64,000 nt of DNA from Amorphoplanes friuliensis DSM 7358 (GCF_000494755.1 NC_022657.1:7532001-7596000), one strand, 5' to 3'. Shown: positions 26,755 through 35,511, counted from the stretch's first letter. Program-made: numbers and translations. The notes: generated from the sequence alone by a model not told the origin.

Positions 26755-27801
26755 ATGACGTCGCTGCGAAAGATATCGATGGCTGCCCTGGCCCTCGTCA
26801 CTGTTGCCGCCACCTCGGGCTTCACCCACGGACACGCCGGCCCGTCGTGGAAACTCACCGACACCGGTGCCACCGCCCGCTTCCGCGGCCTGGCCCCGGT
26901 CAGCGACAAGGTCGCCTGGGTCGCCGGTTCCGCCGGCACGATCCTCCGCACCACCGACGGCGCCCGCACCTGGCAGAGCGTCGGCCCTCCCGGTACGACC
27001 GACCTCCAGTTCCGTGACATCGAAGGCTTCGACGCCCGCCACGCCGTGGCCCTGACCATCGGCGAGGGCGACCAGTCCCGCATCTACGCCACCTCCGACG
27101 GCGGTCGCACCTGGACCGAGTCGTTCCGCAACGACGACCCGGCCGCCTTCTACGACTGCGTGACTTTCCTCGACCGCCGCCACGGCCTCGCCCTCTCCGA
27201 CCCGGTCGGCGGCAAGTTCCGCATCCTCGCCACCACCGACGGCGGCCGCTCCTGGCACGTCCAGTCCCCGGCCGGTATGCCGGAGGCGCTGGCTGGCGAG
27301 TTCGCGTTCGCGGCCAGCGGCACGTGCCTGGTCTCGGCAGCGGGTCGCGCGTGGTTCGCCACCGGTGGCGGCGAGCGGGCCCGCGTCTTCACGACCGCGA
27401 ACGGCGGCCGCACCTGGCAGGTCACCGACAGCCCGCTCCCGAGCGGGCCGAGCGCCGGGATCTACAGCCTCGCCTTCCGCGACGCCCGCCACGGCCTCGC
27501 GGTCGGCGGCGACTACGCCCTGCCCGACTCGGCCCCGAACGGTGCCGCGACCACTCGCGACGGTGGCCGTACCTGGCGGACATCCTCGGTCGTCCCGGGC
27601 GAGTACCGGTCGGGCGTGACCTGGCTGGGCGGCAAGACGGCCCTGACGGTCGGCCCCACCGGCAGCGACATCAGCCGGGACGCCGGCCGCACCTGGACGG
27701 AATTCGACGGCGGCAGCTTCGACGCCGTCGAATGCGTCGGCGGCGCCTGCTGGGCCTCCGGCGAACAAGGCCGCGTAGCCAAACTCACCTGGACCCACTG
27801 A
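26755..27801 (+). CDS. Secreted BNR/Asp-box beta-propeller protein (Ycf48-like)
   Basis: 348 residues. An N-terminal signal sequence (RKISMAALALVTVAATSGF) precedes repeated Asp-box motifs: RTTDGARTW, ATSDGGRTW, ATTDGGRSW, TTANGGRTW, TTRDGGRTW and SRDAGRTW. These form a six- or seven-bladed propeller like Ycf48/sialidase-type proteins. The role outside photosystem assembly is not known. It ends at a clear rho-independent terminator shared with the convergent gene. Confidence 0.88.
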   Translation: MTSLRKISMAALALVTVAATSGFTHGHAGPSWKLTDTGATARFRGLAPVSDKVAWVAGSAGTILRTTDGARTWQSVGPPGTTDLQFRDIEGFDARHAVALTIGEGDQSRIYATSDGGRTWTESFRNDDPAAFYDCVTFLDRRHGLALSDPVGGKFRILATTDGGRSWHVQSPAGMPEALAGEFAFAASGTCLVSAAGRAWFATGGGERARVFTTANGGRTWQVTDSPLPSGPSAGIYSLAFRDARHGLAVGGDYALPDSAPNGAATTRDGGRTWRTSSVVPGEYRSGVTWLGGKTALTVGPTGSDISRDAGRTWTEFDGGSFDAVECVGGACWASGEQGRVAKLTWTH

Positions 27802-27809
27802 GCCCCACG

Positions 27810-27839
27810 CCGCGCCACCCACCCGGGTGGCGCGGTTTT
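27810..27839 (+). terminator. Rho-independent terminator
   Basis: Perfect 11-bp stem CCGCGCCACCC / GGGTGGCGCGG with a 4-nt loop, followed by TTTT, 8 nt after the stop of the propeller gene. It overlaps the 3' end of the convergent small membrane protein gene by 2 bp. Confidence 0.9.
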
Positions 27840-28077
27840 ACCTCCGCGGCCAGACGTAGACGGCGGCAATCCCCAGGGCGAGCGCGGTGATGACACCCGC
27901 CACCGTGATGGCATATCGGACAGTCGCGTCCGGAGTCCCCCACTCGCCGGCCACAGCCAGCAGGGTGACGAGCGCAGTCATGAAGCTGCCCGCGGCCAGC
28001 AGAGCGGCCTTCACCACACCGTGTCGATGATCCGCTTTCGGCTGGTCAGGCACCTGATTCGTAGCTACGGTGGTCAC
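27838..28077 (-). CDS. Small membrane protein, two TM helices
   Basis: 79 residues from a GTG at 28077, chosen because AGGAAACGAC precedes it. After a hydrophilic N-terminus (TTVATNQVPDQPKADHRHG) come two transmembrane segments, VVKAALLAAGSFMTALVTLLAVAG and AITVAGVITALALGIAAVYVW, with an Arg-rich end. No family is recognised. Confidence 0.6.
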   Translation of the reverse strand: MTTVATNQVPDQPKADHRHGVVKAALLAAGSFMTALVTLLAVAGEWGTPDATVRYAITVAGVITALALGIAAVYVWPRR

Positions 28078-28124
28078 GTCGTTTCCTAACTGATCTTCGC
28101 AAGGGTGAGGGCAGGATTCGTCGT

Positions 28125-28151
28125 GACGGCCCGCGTGCAAGGCGGGCCGTC
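28125..28151. repeat. Inverted repeat in intergenic region
   Basis: Perfect 10-bp arms GACGGCCCGC / GCGGGCCGTC with a 7-nt loop, followed on the plus strand by GCTTTAT. No plus-strand gene ends here, so a terminator role is unclear. The 356-bp stretch 28078-28433 otherwise holds only the direct repeat at 28259-28303 and no gene. Confidence 0.45.
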
Positions 28152-28258
28152 GCTTTATCTGTTACGCCGGGGACATTACCCGAACGCGGCCTGCAATAAA
28201 GCTGCGGGAACAACCCTCGCCATTACCGGCAAGCAGCCGAATCAAGTCTTCGACTAAG

Positions 28259-28303
28259 GCGCTGACCTGCGCTTATTTTCGCCAGAGACTTGCGCTGACC
28301 TGC
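28259..28303. repeat. 12-bp direct repeat
   Basis: GCGCTGACCTGC occurs at 28259-28270 and 28292-28303, 33 bp apart (about three helical turns), in a locally AT-richer stretch upstream of the minus-strand small membrane gene. Two exact 12-mers on the same face of the helix could be a protein-binding site. No further support is visible. Confidence 0.35.
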
Positions 28304-28433
28304 ATGGATGCACGAAGTTGATCTTAAGTCATGTCACCCGGAAGACGGACCCGACCGTTTCCCGGGCAGCAACATCGCGAAAATTCCGGGCCAGATTAAT
28401 GCGCATGCGAAACGCACTATTCCAGGGCGGCAT

Positions 28434-29365
28434 TCAGCTTCCCGTTCCCATTTGCCGCGCCACCCGAGTGGCCAGGCTCAGCGAGGCAGCAGCGTGCGGC
28501 ACCATCCGCGCCGGATCGATGACGTCATCCTCGTACGGCGTGAAGTCCGGCTTGAGCCGCAACCAGATGACGTCCCGCGCCGAGCGGTACTCCCAGTTCG
28601 GCTGAAACTCACGCAGACCCTTTCTCCGGGCCCGTCGCATCTCCTCCCGGAACCACTCGGGGTCCCGGACGAAGATCAGAACGTCGATCTCCGGCCGCAA
28701 CGTCAGCAGGGGTACCGAGATACCGCAGTACCTCAGCGCGACCTGCTTCCTGCCGACGGCCTTGAGCAGCCGCCAGTGCTGTTCGGTGGGCGCGAAGACC
28801 CCGGACGGGGCGACGTGCACAAAACCGGGATGGGTGAGCACTTTGTCGGAACGGGGAATCAGCAGCGCCGTGTGCCCACCCTTCCCATCCGCGACGATCA
28901 TCGTGACGGCGACGGAGAGGGCTGCGGCCCGCAACCGGCCGTCGAAGACAACACCGGGACCCGCAACCTCCGCGGCCTCCGCGAGGGCGGCGACACGCTC
29001 GTGCAGCCAGCGGCGCCGAGCTCGGCCCAGATCGGGAATTCGCGGCCGCCGAACGTGACGAGCTTGGTCCCCGGGTAGAGCTCGCGCAGGGTGCTTGACC
29101 AGCCTGTGCCGGCGAAGACTTTCAGTTCTTGGCGCGGGTCCGGCAAGAATCGGCGGTCCTGGCGGGGAGTACGGGCGGGGCGCTGTTGCGGCTTTCGCAG
29201 GGCCAGCAGAGCCACGACAACACCGACGATGCCGGCGAGCCAGCTGACGCGTTCGATCCAGTTCCACTCGGGGAACCAGCCCTGGCGCACACCGACACCG
29301 ACCAGCACAGCCAGGACCACGACGCCGGCGCCCCGGGCGAGTTGAACCGGCCATCGTCCGCGCAT
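28434..29365 (-). pseudogene. Membrane-anchored conserved hypothetical, frameshifted
   Basis: Two minus-strand frames make one protein. The first (from 29365) begins with two transmembrane segments (ARGAGVVVLAVLVGVGVRQG, VSWLAGIVGVVVALLAL) and runs to FGGREFPIWAELGA. The second continues with RRRWLHERVAALAEAAEVAG, HTALLIPRSDKVLTHPGF, APSGVFAPTEQ and ends at 28434. The switch lies at about 29015-29025 in GGCGCCGCTGG; one added C restores a single frame. The soluble part resembles uncharacterised actinobacterial proteins with a Nudix-like strand pattern. It is decayed, or carries a sequence error. Confidence 0.6.
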
Positions 29366-29424
29366 GGTCCATCTTGGTCATGGGGGTGGCCCGGTGTCGA
29401 CGGGGGGATCTAGCCTCGGCGGTG

Positions 29425-30165
29425 ATGTCGCAGCGTGTCAGGCACCACCGTCGGCGGAATGGGCTGGTCGACGGGGTTTTTGTGGTGGTGCTGATGGTCG
29501 GCGGGCTTTGTGGGCTCATCGGGCTTCGCGTGGCGCTGCTGGCGTTCAGCGACGTTGCCGGCGGCTGGGCGGATCTGCTGCTGTTCGGTGTCATCGGGCT
29601 GGCGGCGACTGCTGTCTGGTGGTGGCGGCAGCGGATCCGGCGGCGGGCAGCGCAAGCGATCGAGCAGTGGGAGCGGACCGCCGGGTGGGAGCCTGTGCTG
29701 CTCGGGCAGCGGTGGCCGTGGGTGGACATGGTGCGGTGGGCCGAGACGGTGACGGTGCTGCGGGCGTACAGGAAGCCGGGTTTGATTGTCGGTCTGGTGG
29801 AGTTTGCCGAGAACGGGCTGGGCGCTGCGGTGGATCGGCATGCCGGGCGGGCTGCCTTTGCGATCGTCACGCTGGCCCGGCCGGCGCCCACCGGGGCTGT
29901 GCGTGTTTACCGAGAGGTGGCGGCGCGAAGGCGCGGCGAGGACGAGTTCCGGCGGCGGTTCCGGGTAATCGGCGGGGAGTTGAGTCCGGCGCTCCAGAGG
30001 GCCCACGTCGACGGCGAGGTGCCGGCGTGGACCTGTACCGGTGATCAGATGTTCGTCTTCGTGCCGCTGGACGGGCCGTTGTGGCCGTGGCATCTCGAGA
30101 GGGCGGCCGCCAAGGCCCGGCGGGTCGTGGAGTTGTCAGCCGTTGAGGTAGGTGAGGACGGCTAG
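29425..30165 (+). CDS. Hypothetical membrane protein
   Basis: 246 residues from the ATG at 29425 (GTGATG; a GTG lies 3 nt before). The N-terminus is basic (SQRVRHHRRRN), then come two TM segments (GVFVVVLMVGGLCGLIGLRVALL and LLLFGVIGLAATAVWWW) and a ~160-residue cytoplasmic domain with DMVRWAETVTVLRAYRKPGL and DQMFVFVPLDGPLWPWHLERA. The family is unknown. Its last 30 bp overlap the end of the convergent response regulator gene. Confidence 0.65.
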   Translation: MSQRVRHHRRRNGLVDGVFVVVLMVGGLCGLIGLRVALLAFSDVAGGWADLLLFGVIGLAATAVWWWRQRIRRRAAQAIEQWERTAGWEPVLLGQRWPWVDMVRWAETVTVLRAYRKPGLIVGLVEFAENGLGAAVDRHAGRAAFAIVTLARPAPTGAVRVYREVAARRRGEDEFRRRFRVIGGELSPALQRAHVDGEVPAWTCTGDQMFVFVPLDGPLWPWHLERAAAKARRVVELSAVEVGEDG

Positions 30166-30771
30166 GACGCGGCGGTTGTCGTCGTCGGACGGCGGCATGC
30201 CGAGTTTGGTGAAGATGTTGTTGATGTGTTTGCTGACGGCCTTCTCCGTGACGAAGAGGGCCGCGGCGATCGCGGCGTTGGAGCGGCCCTCGGCCATCTC
30301 GCCCAGGACTTCGCGTTCGCGGGTGGTGAGGACCGCGAGGGGTTCGCGGCGGGCCAGGAGCTGGGAGACGACTTCCGGGTCCATGGCTGTGCCGCCGTCG
30401 GCGACGCGGCGGACGGCGTCGACGAACTGCGCCACGTTCGAGATGCGGTCCTTGAGGAGGTAGCCGACGCCGCCGTTGCGGTCGCTGAGGAGTTCGCGGG
30501 CGTAGAGGGGCTCCACGTGCTGGGAGAGGACCAGGATCGGGAGGCCGGGGACTTCGGTGCGGGCCGCGATCGCCGCCTGGAGGCCCTCGTCGGTGAAGGT
30601 CGGCGGGAGGCGCACGTCGACCACGGCGACGTCCGGGCGGTGCTTGAGCAGGGCCGGGAGCAGCGCCGGGCCGTTGTCGACGGCCTCGACCACCTCGAAC
30701 TCGAACGCCTCCAGGAGGCGGGTCAGACCGTCTCGGAGGAGGGCAAGGTCTTCGGCGAGGACAACACGCAA
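30136..30771 (-). CDS. NarL/LuxR-family response regulator
   Basis: 211 residues from a TTG at 30771 with GGAG 6 nt upstream. The receiver domain has the acidic pocket E7/D8 and phospho-acceptor D52 (VAVVDVRLPP), with Lys in YLLKDR. The C-terminal HTH is LTTREREVLGEMAEGRSNAAIA-x-ALFVTEKAVSKHINNIFTKL. The start lies 49 bp inside the end of the kinase gene, a strong sign of a cognate pair. Confidence 0.92.
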   Translation of the reverse strand: MRVVLAEDLALLRDGLTRLLEAFEFEVVEAVDNGPALLPALLKHRPDVAVVDVRLPPTFTDEGLQAAIAARTEVPGLPILVLSQHVEPLYARELLSDRNGGVGYLLKDRISNVAQFVDAVRRVADGGTAMDPEVVSQLLARREPLAVLTTREREVLGEMAEGRSNAAIAAALFVTEKAVSKHINNIFTKLGMPPSDDDNRRVLAVLTYLNG

Positions 30772-32009
30772 GGCAACTCCATCGTCACGACCGTGGGTCC
30801 GCCCGGCGGGGAGGACAGCTTCATCGTGCCATCGAAGGCGGCGAGGCGGCGTTCGATGCCCCGCAGGCCGGTGCCCCGGGCGGGATTTGCCCCGCCGGCG
30901 CCGTCGTCGGAGACGACGATCGTGAGGAGGTTGTCGGCGTACCGGATGGCGACCTGGGCCGAGCGGGCGCCGCTGTGCCGGACGACGTTGGCGAGGGCTT
31001 CGGCCGTGGCGAAGTAGGCCGCCGACTCGACCGGGGTCTGGGGGCGGGCGGGCAGGTCGATCTCCACGGTGACGGGCATCGGCAGGCTCATCACCAGCGC
31101 GCGGACCGCGCCGTCGAGGCCGCGTTCGGCGAGGACCGGCGGGTGGATGCCGCGGACCAGGTTGCGCAGCTCCAGCAGGGCGGTGCCGCTGGCCTCGCGG
31201 GCCTCGGCGAGCAGTTTGCGGGCGGCGGCCGGGTCCCGTTCGATCATCTCCTCGGCGAGGCCGATGGTCATGCCCAGCGACACGAGCCGGGCCTGGGCGC
31301 CGTCGTGCAGGTCGCGTTCGATGCGGCGGAGCTCGGCGGCCTGCGCGTCGACGGTGTCGGCCCGGGTGACGGTCAGCTGGGCCACGCGCAGGCGCAGCTC
31401 GGCGGCCTTGGTCGGGGCCAGGAAGAGCTTGGCGAACTGCGCGTTCACCTCGAGGAGCCAGGGGGCGGCGCCGAGGCCGAGCGCCAGGAACAGCACACCC
31501 TGCGGCATGGAGAGCATGGCCTCGCTGAAGTTGGCGATCGGCCAGAAGACGCCGTAGCCGTACCAGTCGATGCCCAGGTAGAGCCAGAGCGGCAGCAGCG
31601 AGATCCCCTCGACGCCGTAGAGCGGGATCACCACCGCCAGCAGGCCGAGGAAAAAACCGACGAGGGCGCCGGGGATGAGCCAGGCGAGATCACGCCAGGT
31701 GGCCGGGTCCGTGGCGATCCAGCGGAACCTTTTCCAGCCTCCGGGAAGCGCCCGCTCGGGCGGCGGGTGGTACGGCCGGGCGATGCCGATCCCGGCCCGG
31801 CCGGCCAGGCGGCGCTCGAGGTTGGCGCGCATCCGGACCAGGTTCGTCACCCAGGGCAACAGGGCCAGACCGAGGAACGGTACGGGTGTCAGCAGGAGCG
31901 CCACCAGCGAAACCGCCAGCAACGGCACGTTGGTGACGGACAGGCCCACTGCGTAGACGCCACCCGCGATGGCGCGCAGGCCGTCGCGTACCCATGATCG
32001 CGTCTCCAC
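30723..32009 (-). CDS. Sensor histidine kinase (HisKA_3 type)
   Basis: 428 residues from the GTG at 32009, chosen for GGGGAG just upstream. At least four TM segments (GGVYAVGLSVTNVPLLAVSLVALLLTPV, DLAWLIPGALVGFFLGLLAVVIPLYG and others) form a membrane-embedded sensor with no large external loop. The dimerisation box RRIERDLHDGAQARL carries the phospho-His, followed by HATPase_c motifs (AEALANVVRHSGA, DDGAGG, GLRGIERR). It is divergent from a fatty acid desaturase, the arrangement expected of a DesK-like membrane sensor. Confidence 0.92.
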   Translation of the reverse strand: METRSWVRDGLRAIAGGVYAVGLSVTNVPLLAVSLVALLLTPVPFLGLALLPWVTNLVRMRANLERRLAGRAGIGIARPYHPPPERALPGGWKRFRWIATDPATWRDLAWLIPGALVGFFLGLLAVVIPLYGVEGISLLPLWLYLGIDWYGYGVFWPIANFSEAMLSMPQGVLFLALGLGAAPWLLEVNAQFAKLFLAPTKAAELRLRVAQLTVTRADTVDAQAAELRRIERDLHDGAQARLVSLGMTIGLAEEMIERDPAAARKLLAEAREASGTALLELRNLVRGIHPPVLAERGLDGAVRALVMSLPMPVTVEIDLPARPQTPVESAAYFATAEALANVVRHSGARSAQVAIRYADNLLTIVVSDDGAGGANPARGTGLRGIERRLAAFDGTMKLSSPPGGPTVVTMELPCVLSSPKTLPSSETV

Positions 32010-32064
32010 GGCTCCCCACTCTCCGGTTCCCAGGACACCATGGGCACATTCACGCACAGTTAGC

Positions 32065-32082
32065 GGTGGTGCTAGCACCACC
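32065..32082. promoter_or_regulatory. 18-bp perfect palindrome, candidate operator
   Basis: GGTGGTGCTAGCACCACC is a perfect dyad in the 130-bp divergent region between the histidine kinase (start 32009) and the desaturase (start 32140). NarL-type regulators bind such dyads as dimers, so it is a likely site for the response regulator at 30136. Confidence 0.65.
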
Positions 32083-32139
32083 ATTCCCGGGGGCTTGTCA
32101 CTCCTGAACTTACGCGGCCGAAGGAGAAGGCTGAACGCC

Positions 32140-33174
32140 ATGACGACAACGACGGAGCGGCCGAGGTCGACGACCGGCAGCGACTTCGCCGCGCTCAACA
32201 AGCGGGTGACCAAGGCGGGCCTGCTCGAGCGCAAGCCGGCGTACTACGCCGTGCGGCTGACCGCCGTCTCGCTGATGCTGATCGGCGGCTGGACGGCTTT
32301 CTTCCTGATCGGCTCGTCCTGGTGGACGCTCGCCGTCGCAGCGTTCCTCGCCGTCACGTTCGCCCAGGTGGCGCTGGTGGCGCACGACCTCGCCCACCGG
32401 CAGGTCTTCCGCACCAAGCGACCGGGTGAGATCGCGGGCCGGATCGCCGGCAACGTGGCCGTGGGCATGAGTTACGGCTGGTGGATGGACAAGCACACCC
32501 GCCACCACAACAACCCCAACCACGACGACCTCGACCCGGACGTCACCCCCGAGGTGCTGATCTGGGCCACCGAGTCCGCGCTGGGCCGCCGGGGTCTGAA
32601 GGGTTTCATCACCCGTCACCAGGCCGGGCTGTTCTTCCCGCTGCTGACCCTGCTCGGCATCGACCTCAAGGTGTCCAGCGTCAAGGCGCTGATCCGCGGC
32701 GACATGAAGCGCCGCAACCTCGAGGCCGGCCTGCTGATCATGCACGCGGTGGTCTACCTGACCACGCTGTTCGTGATCCTCTCGCCGCTGCAGGCGATCG
32801 CCTTCCTCGTCGTCCACCAGGCGCTGTTCGGTGTCTACCTCGGCATGACGTTCGCCCCGAACCACAAGGGCATGCCGCACCCCGACGGCACCGAGGACTA
32901 CCTGCGCAAGCAGGTCCTGACCTCCCGCAACGTCACCGGCGGCTGGCTCACCGACGCCGCGCTGGGCGGCCTGAACTACCAGATCGAGCACCACCTCTTC
33001 CCGGCGATGCCGACGCCGAACCTGCGCAAGGTCCAGCCGATCGTCGAGGCGTACTGCGCCGAGATCGGCGTGCCCTACGAGTCGACGAGCCTGATCGAGT
33101 CGTACCGCCAGGCACTGCGGCACCTCAACGAGGTCGGCGCCCCGCTGCGTGAGCAGCACAAGGCCGCCAGGTAG
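32140..33174 (+). CDS. Membrane fatty acid desaturase / acyl-lipid desaturase
   Basis: 344 residues from the ATG at 32140 with AAGGAGAAGG upstream. The three histidine boxes of front-end di-iron desaturases are intact: HDLAH (residues 82-86), HTRHH (119-123) and QxxHH in QIEHHLFP near the C-terminus. Pairs of TM helices separate them (LTAVSLMLIGGWTAFFLIG; LLIMHAVVYLTTLFVILSPLQAIAFLVV). It introduces double bonds into membrane acyl chains. The divergent kinase-regulator pair probably controls it. The SDR start lies 4 bp after its stop. Confidence 0.93.
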   Translation: MTTTTERPRSTTGSDFAALNKRVTKAGLLERKPAYYAVRLTAVSLMLIGGWTAFFLIGSSWWTLAVAAFLAVTFAQVALVAHDLAHRQVFRTKRPGEIAGRIAGNVAVGMSYGWWMDKHTRHHNNPNHDDLDPDVTPEVLIWATESALGRRGLKGFITRHQAGLFFPLLTLLGIDLKVSSVKALIRGDMKRRNLEAGLLIMHAVVYLTTLFVILSPLQAIAFLVVHQALFGVYLGMTFAPNHKGMPHPDGTEDYLRKQVLTSRNVTGGWLTDAALGGLNYQIEHHLFPAMPTPNLRKVQPIVEAYCAEIGVPYESTSLIESYRQALRHLNEVGAPLREQHKAAR

Positions 33175-33178
33175 GGCA

Positions 33179-33973
33179 ATGGATCTTCAGCTCACGGACA
33201 AGGTCGCGGTGATCACCGGTGGGACGGTCGGAATCGGCCTCGCGGTGGCCCGCGGCCTCGCCGCGGAAGGCGCGCACCTCGCGTTGTGCGCCCGCGACAC
33301 CGATCGCCTCGAGGCCGTCGTCCAAGCTCTCCGGACCGAATTTCCCGTACGCGTTCTCGGGGTGACCGCCGATGTCGGAGGACTCGATGACATCACGAAT
33401 CTGGCACGGGCGGTCACGGACGAGTTCGGCGGCGCGGACATCCTGATCAACAACGCGGGTACGGGCAGCGAGGAGACGATCCTCGAGGCGTCCGACGAGC
33501 GCTGGCAGGCGTACTGGGATCTGCACGTGATGGCCGCGGTCCGCCTGGCCCGCGTCTTCGCACCGCAGATGAAGGCCCGCGGCGGCGGCGTGATCCTGCA
33601 CAACGCCTCGATCTGCGCGACGCAGCCGCTGGGCTACGAGCCGATCTACAACGTCACCAAGGCGGCACTGGTGATGTTCTCGAAGTGCCTCGCCAACGAG
33701 CTGATCGGCGACAACATCCGCGTGAACACCGTCAACCCGGGTCTGGTGCAGACGCCGGACTGGGAGAAGACGGCACGGGCGCTGACCGAGGGCACGGACC
33801 GCTCGTGGGAGGACCACCTCCAGCAGATCGCGGACGACTACGCGCCCATCGGCCGGTTCGCGGACCCGGCGGAGATCGCGAACCTGTTCGTCTTCCTGTG
33901 CTCTCCCCGGGCGAGTTACATGGTCGGCTCGTCGTACTACATCGACGGCGGCTGGCTTCGCACGACCACATAG
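33179..33973 (+). CDS. Short-chain dehydrogenase/reductase
   Basis: 264 residues from the ATG at 33179. Classical SDR motifs are present: cofactor loop TGGTVGIG, NNAG, catalytic Ser in NASICATQP, and the YxxxK pair in YNVTKAALV. The C-terminal YIDGGW is typical of the 3-oxoacyl-ACP reductase-like group. Acidic/arginine discriminators (CARDTDRL) suggest NADP(H). It sits 4 bp after the desaturase stop, so the two are likely co-transcribed and a lipid substrate is plausible but unproven. Confidence 0.9.
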   Translation: MDLQLTDKVAVITGGTVGIGLAVARGLAAEGAHLALCARDTDRLEAVVQALRTEFPVRVLGVTADVGGLDDITNLARAVTDEFGGADILINNAGTGSEETILEASDERWQAYWDLHVMAAVRLARVFAPQMKARGGGVILHNASICATQPLGYEPIYNVTKAALVMFSKCLANELIGDNIRVNTVNPGLVQTPDWEKTARALTEGTDRSWEDHLQQIADDYAPIGRFADPAEIANLFVFLCSPRASYMVGSSYYIDGGWLRTTT

Positions 33974-33991
33974 GACAGTGCACGGTCGTCT

Positions 33992-34795
33992 ATGCTGTCG
34001 ACCGTGACGGTCCCTGAAGGAATCGACGCCGGAGTTCCCAACGCCGCCCGCATGTACGACTACTACCTGGGCGGCAAGGACAACTTCGCTGCCGACCGGG
34101 CGGCCGCCGAGGCGGTGCTGGCGGTCGCGCCCGAGATGCGTGAGGCGGCCCGGTCCGGCCGGGCGCTGATCAAACGGGTGGTCGAGCACCTGGTCCGCGA
34201 GCGCGGCATCCGGCAGTTCCTGGACCTGGGCTCCGGCCTCCCCGCCGCGGAGAACGTCCACGAGATCGCCCGCGCGATCGACCCGTCGGTCAAGGTCGTC
34301 TACGTCGACTACGACGAGGTCGTCTGCATCCACGGCCGCGCCCTGCTGGAGGAACGCGACCACGCCATCATCCTGCAGCGTGACGTCACCGAGCCCGGGA
34401 CCGTCCTCGACGATCCGGCCCTGCGCGGCCTGCTCGATCTCGACCAGCCGGTCGCCGTCCTGATGATGTTCCTGCTGCACCTGATCCCGGACGCGGCCAA
34501 GCCCCACGAGGTGGTGGCGACCTACCGCGACGCACTGGCCCCGGGCAGCTTCCTGGCCATCTCGCACGCGGCGAACGACGCCCGCCCCGACTTCATGGCC
34601 CGCATCACGGCGATCTACGAACGTGCCAACGCCCCGTTCACTCCCCGCGACAAGCCCGGCATCGAGGCGTTCTTCGGCGACTTCACGCTGGAGCCCCCAG
34701 GGCTGGTGAACGTGTGGCCGTACACCGAGGTCCCGCCGGGCATGAACCCCGACCTGTCCCGCACCGGTTACGGCGGCGTGGCCCGGAAGCCCTGA
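33992..34795 (+). CDS. DUF574-family SAM-dependent methyltransferase
   Basis: 267 residues with the DUF574 signature NAARMYDYYLGGKDNFAADR at the N-terminus, the SAM-binding loop FLDLGSGLPAAENVHEIA, VVYVDYDEVV and PVAVLMMFLLHLIPD. This family is greatly expanded in actinomycetes and its targets are mostly unknown. The start lies 18 bp after the SDR stop. The last 28 bp overlap the convergent MBL gene. Confidence 0.92.
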   Translation: MLSTVTVPEGIDAGVPNAARMYDYYLGGKDNFAADRAAAEAVLAVAPEMREAARSGRALIKRVVEHLVRERGIRQFLDLGSGLPAAENVHEIARAIDPSVKVVYVDYDEVVCIHGRALLEERDHAIILQRDVTEPGTVLDDPALRGLLDLDQPVAVLMMFLLHLIPDAAKPHEVVATYRDALAPGSFLAISHAANDARPDFMARITAIYERANAPFTPRDKPGIEAFFGDFTLEPPGLVNVWPYTEVPPGMNPDLSRTGYGGVARKP

Positions 34796-35496
34796 GCCCG
34801 GATCAGCCGCACCGCCTCGTCGACACCACCGTTCCACGGGGCGCCGTGACCCGGCAGCACCCAGCTCACCCCGAGCCCTTCGAGCCGGCTGAGCGAGGCA
34901 ATCGCCTGCTCAGGGTCGTCGGTGAACGGCGCCGCCTGCGGGCCCGGCCGGCCGGTCAGCACGTGCCGGGTCGTCAGCCCGTCCCCCACAAAAACCGCGT
35001 CGACGGCGGGCACGTGCACGGCGATGCTGCCCGGCGAATGCCCCGGCAGCCCGATGATGCGCGGCGCGCCCGGCAGGTCGAGCACCATGCCGTCACCCAC
35101 CTCGGTCACCTCGGTGAGGTAGGTGGTGCGGAGGCCGCCTTTTCTGCTCGCGTACCAGATGAAGCGTGCTGTCGCGCCGAGCTTGAACCCACCCCAGCTT
35201 GCTTTGGGCTTGATCTCGCCCCGGGCGCGGGCGGCGTCCGCGGCATGCACGAAGACCGGGACACCGTGATCACGCCGGAGCCGCTCGGCGAACCCGAGAT
35301 GATCGGTGTCGCCGTGGGTGAGGACCAGGCCGCGGATGTCGCCGGGCGAGCGGCCCATGGAGGTGAGCTCGGCCAGCAGTTCGCGCCAGTGACCGGCCAG
35401 ACCCGCGTCGATGACCGTCACACCCTCGTCGGTCTCGATGAGGTAGACCGCGACGAGGTCGTTGCCGATGCGATGCAGCTGAGGCCCGAGCTTCAT
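34768..35496 (-). CDS. MBL-fold metallo-hydrolase
   Basis: 242 residues with metallo-beta-lactamase fold motifs: DAGLAGH, THGDTDHLG, GHSPGSIAVH, GDGLTTRH and PGHGAPWNGG. The usual HxHxDH zinc motif reads HGDTDH: the second His is Asp, seen in some family members and likely to alter metal site 1. It is probably a hydrolase of unknown substrate. The promoter side contains a TAGCT-TTTT-AGCTA dyad. Confidence 0.88.
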   Translation of the reverse strand: MKLGPQLHRIGNDLVAVYLIETDEGVTVIDAGLAGHWRELLAELTSMGRSPGDIRGLVLTHGDTDHLGFAERLRRDHGVPVFVHAADAARARGEIKPKASWGGFKLGATARFIWYASRKGGLRTTYLTEVTEVGDGMVLDLPGAPRIIGLPGHSPGSIAVHVPAVDAVFVGDGLTTRHVLTGRPGPQAAPFTDDPEQAIASLSRLEGLGVSWVLPGHGAPWNGGVDEAVRLIRAQGFRATPP

Positions 35497-35511
35497 GCTG
35501 GCTACGATATC

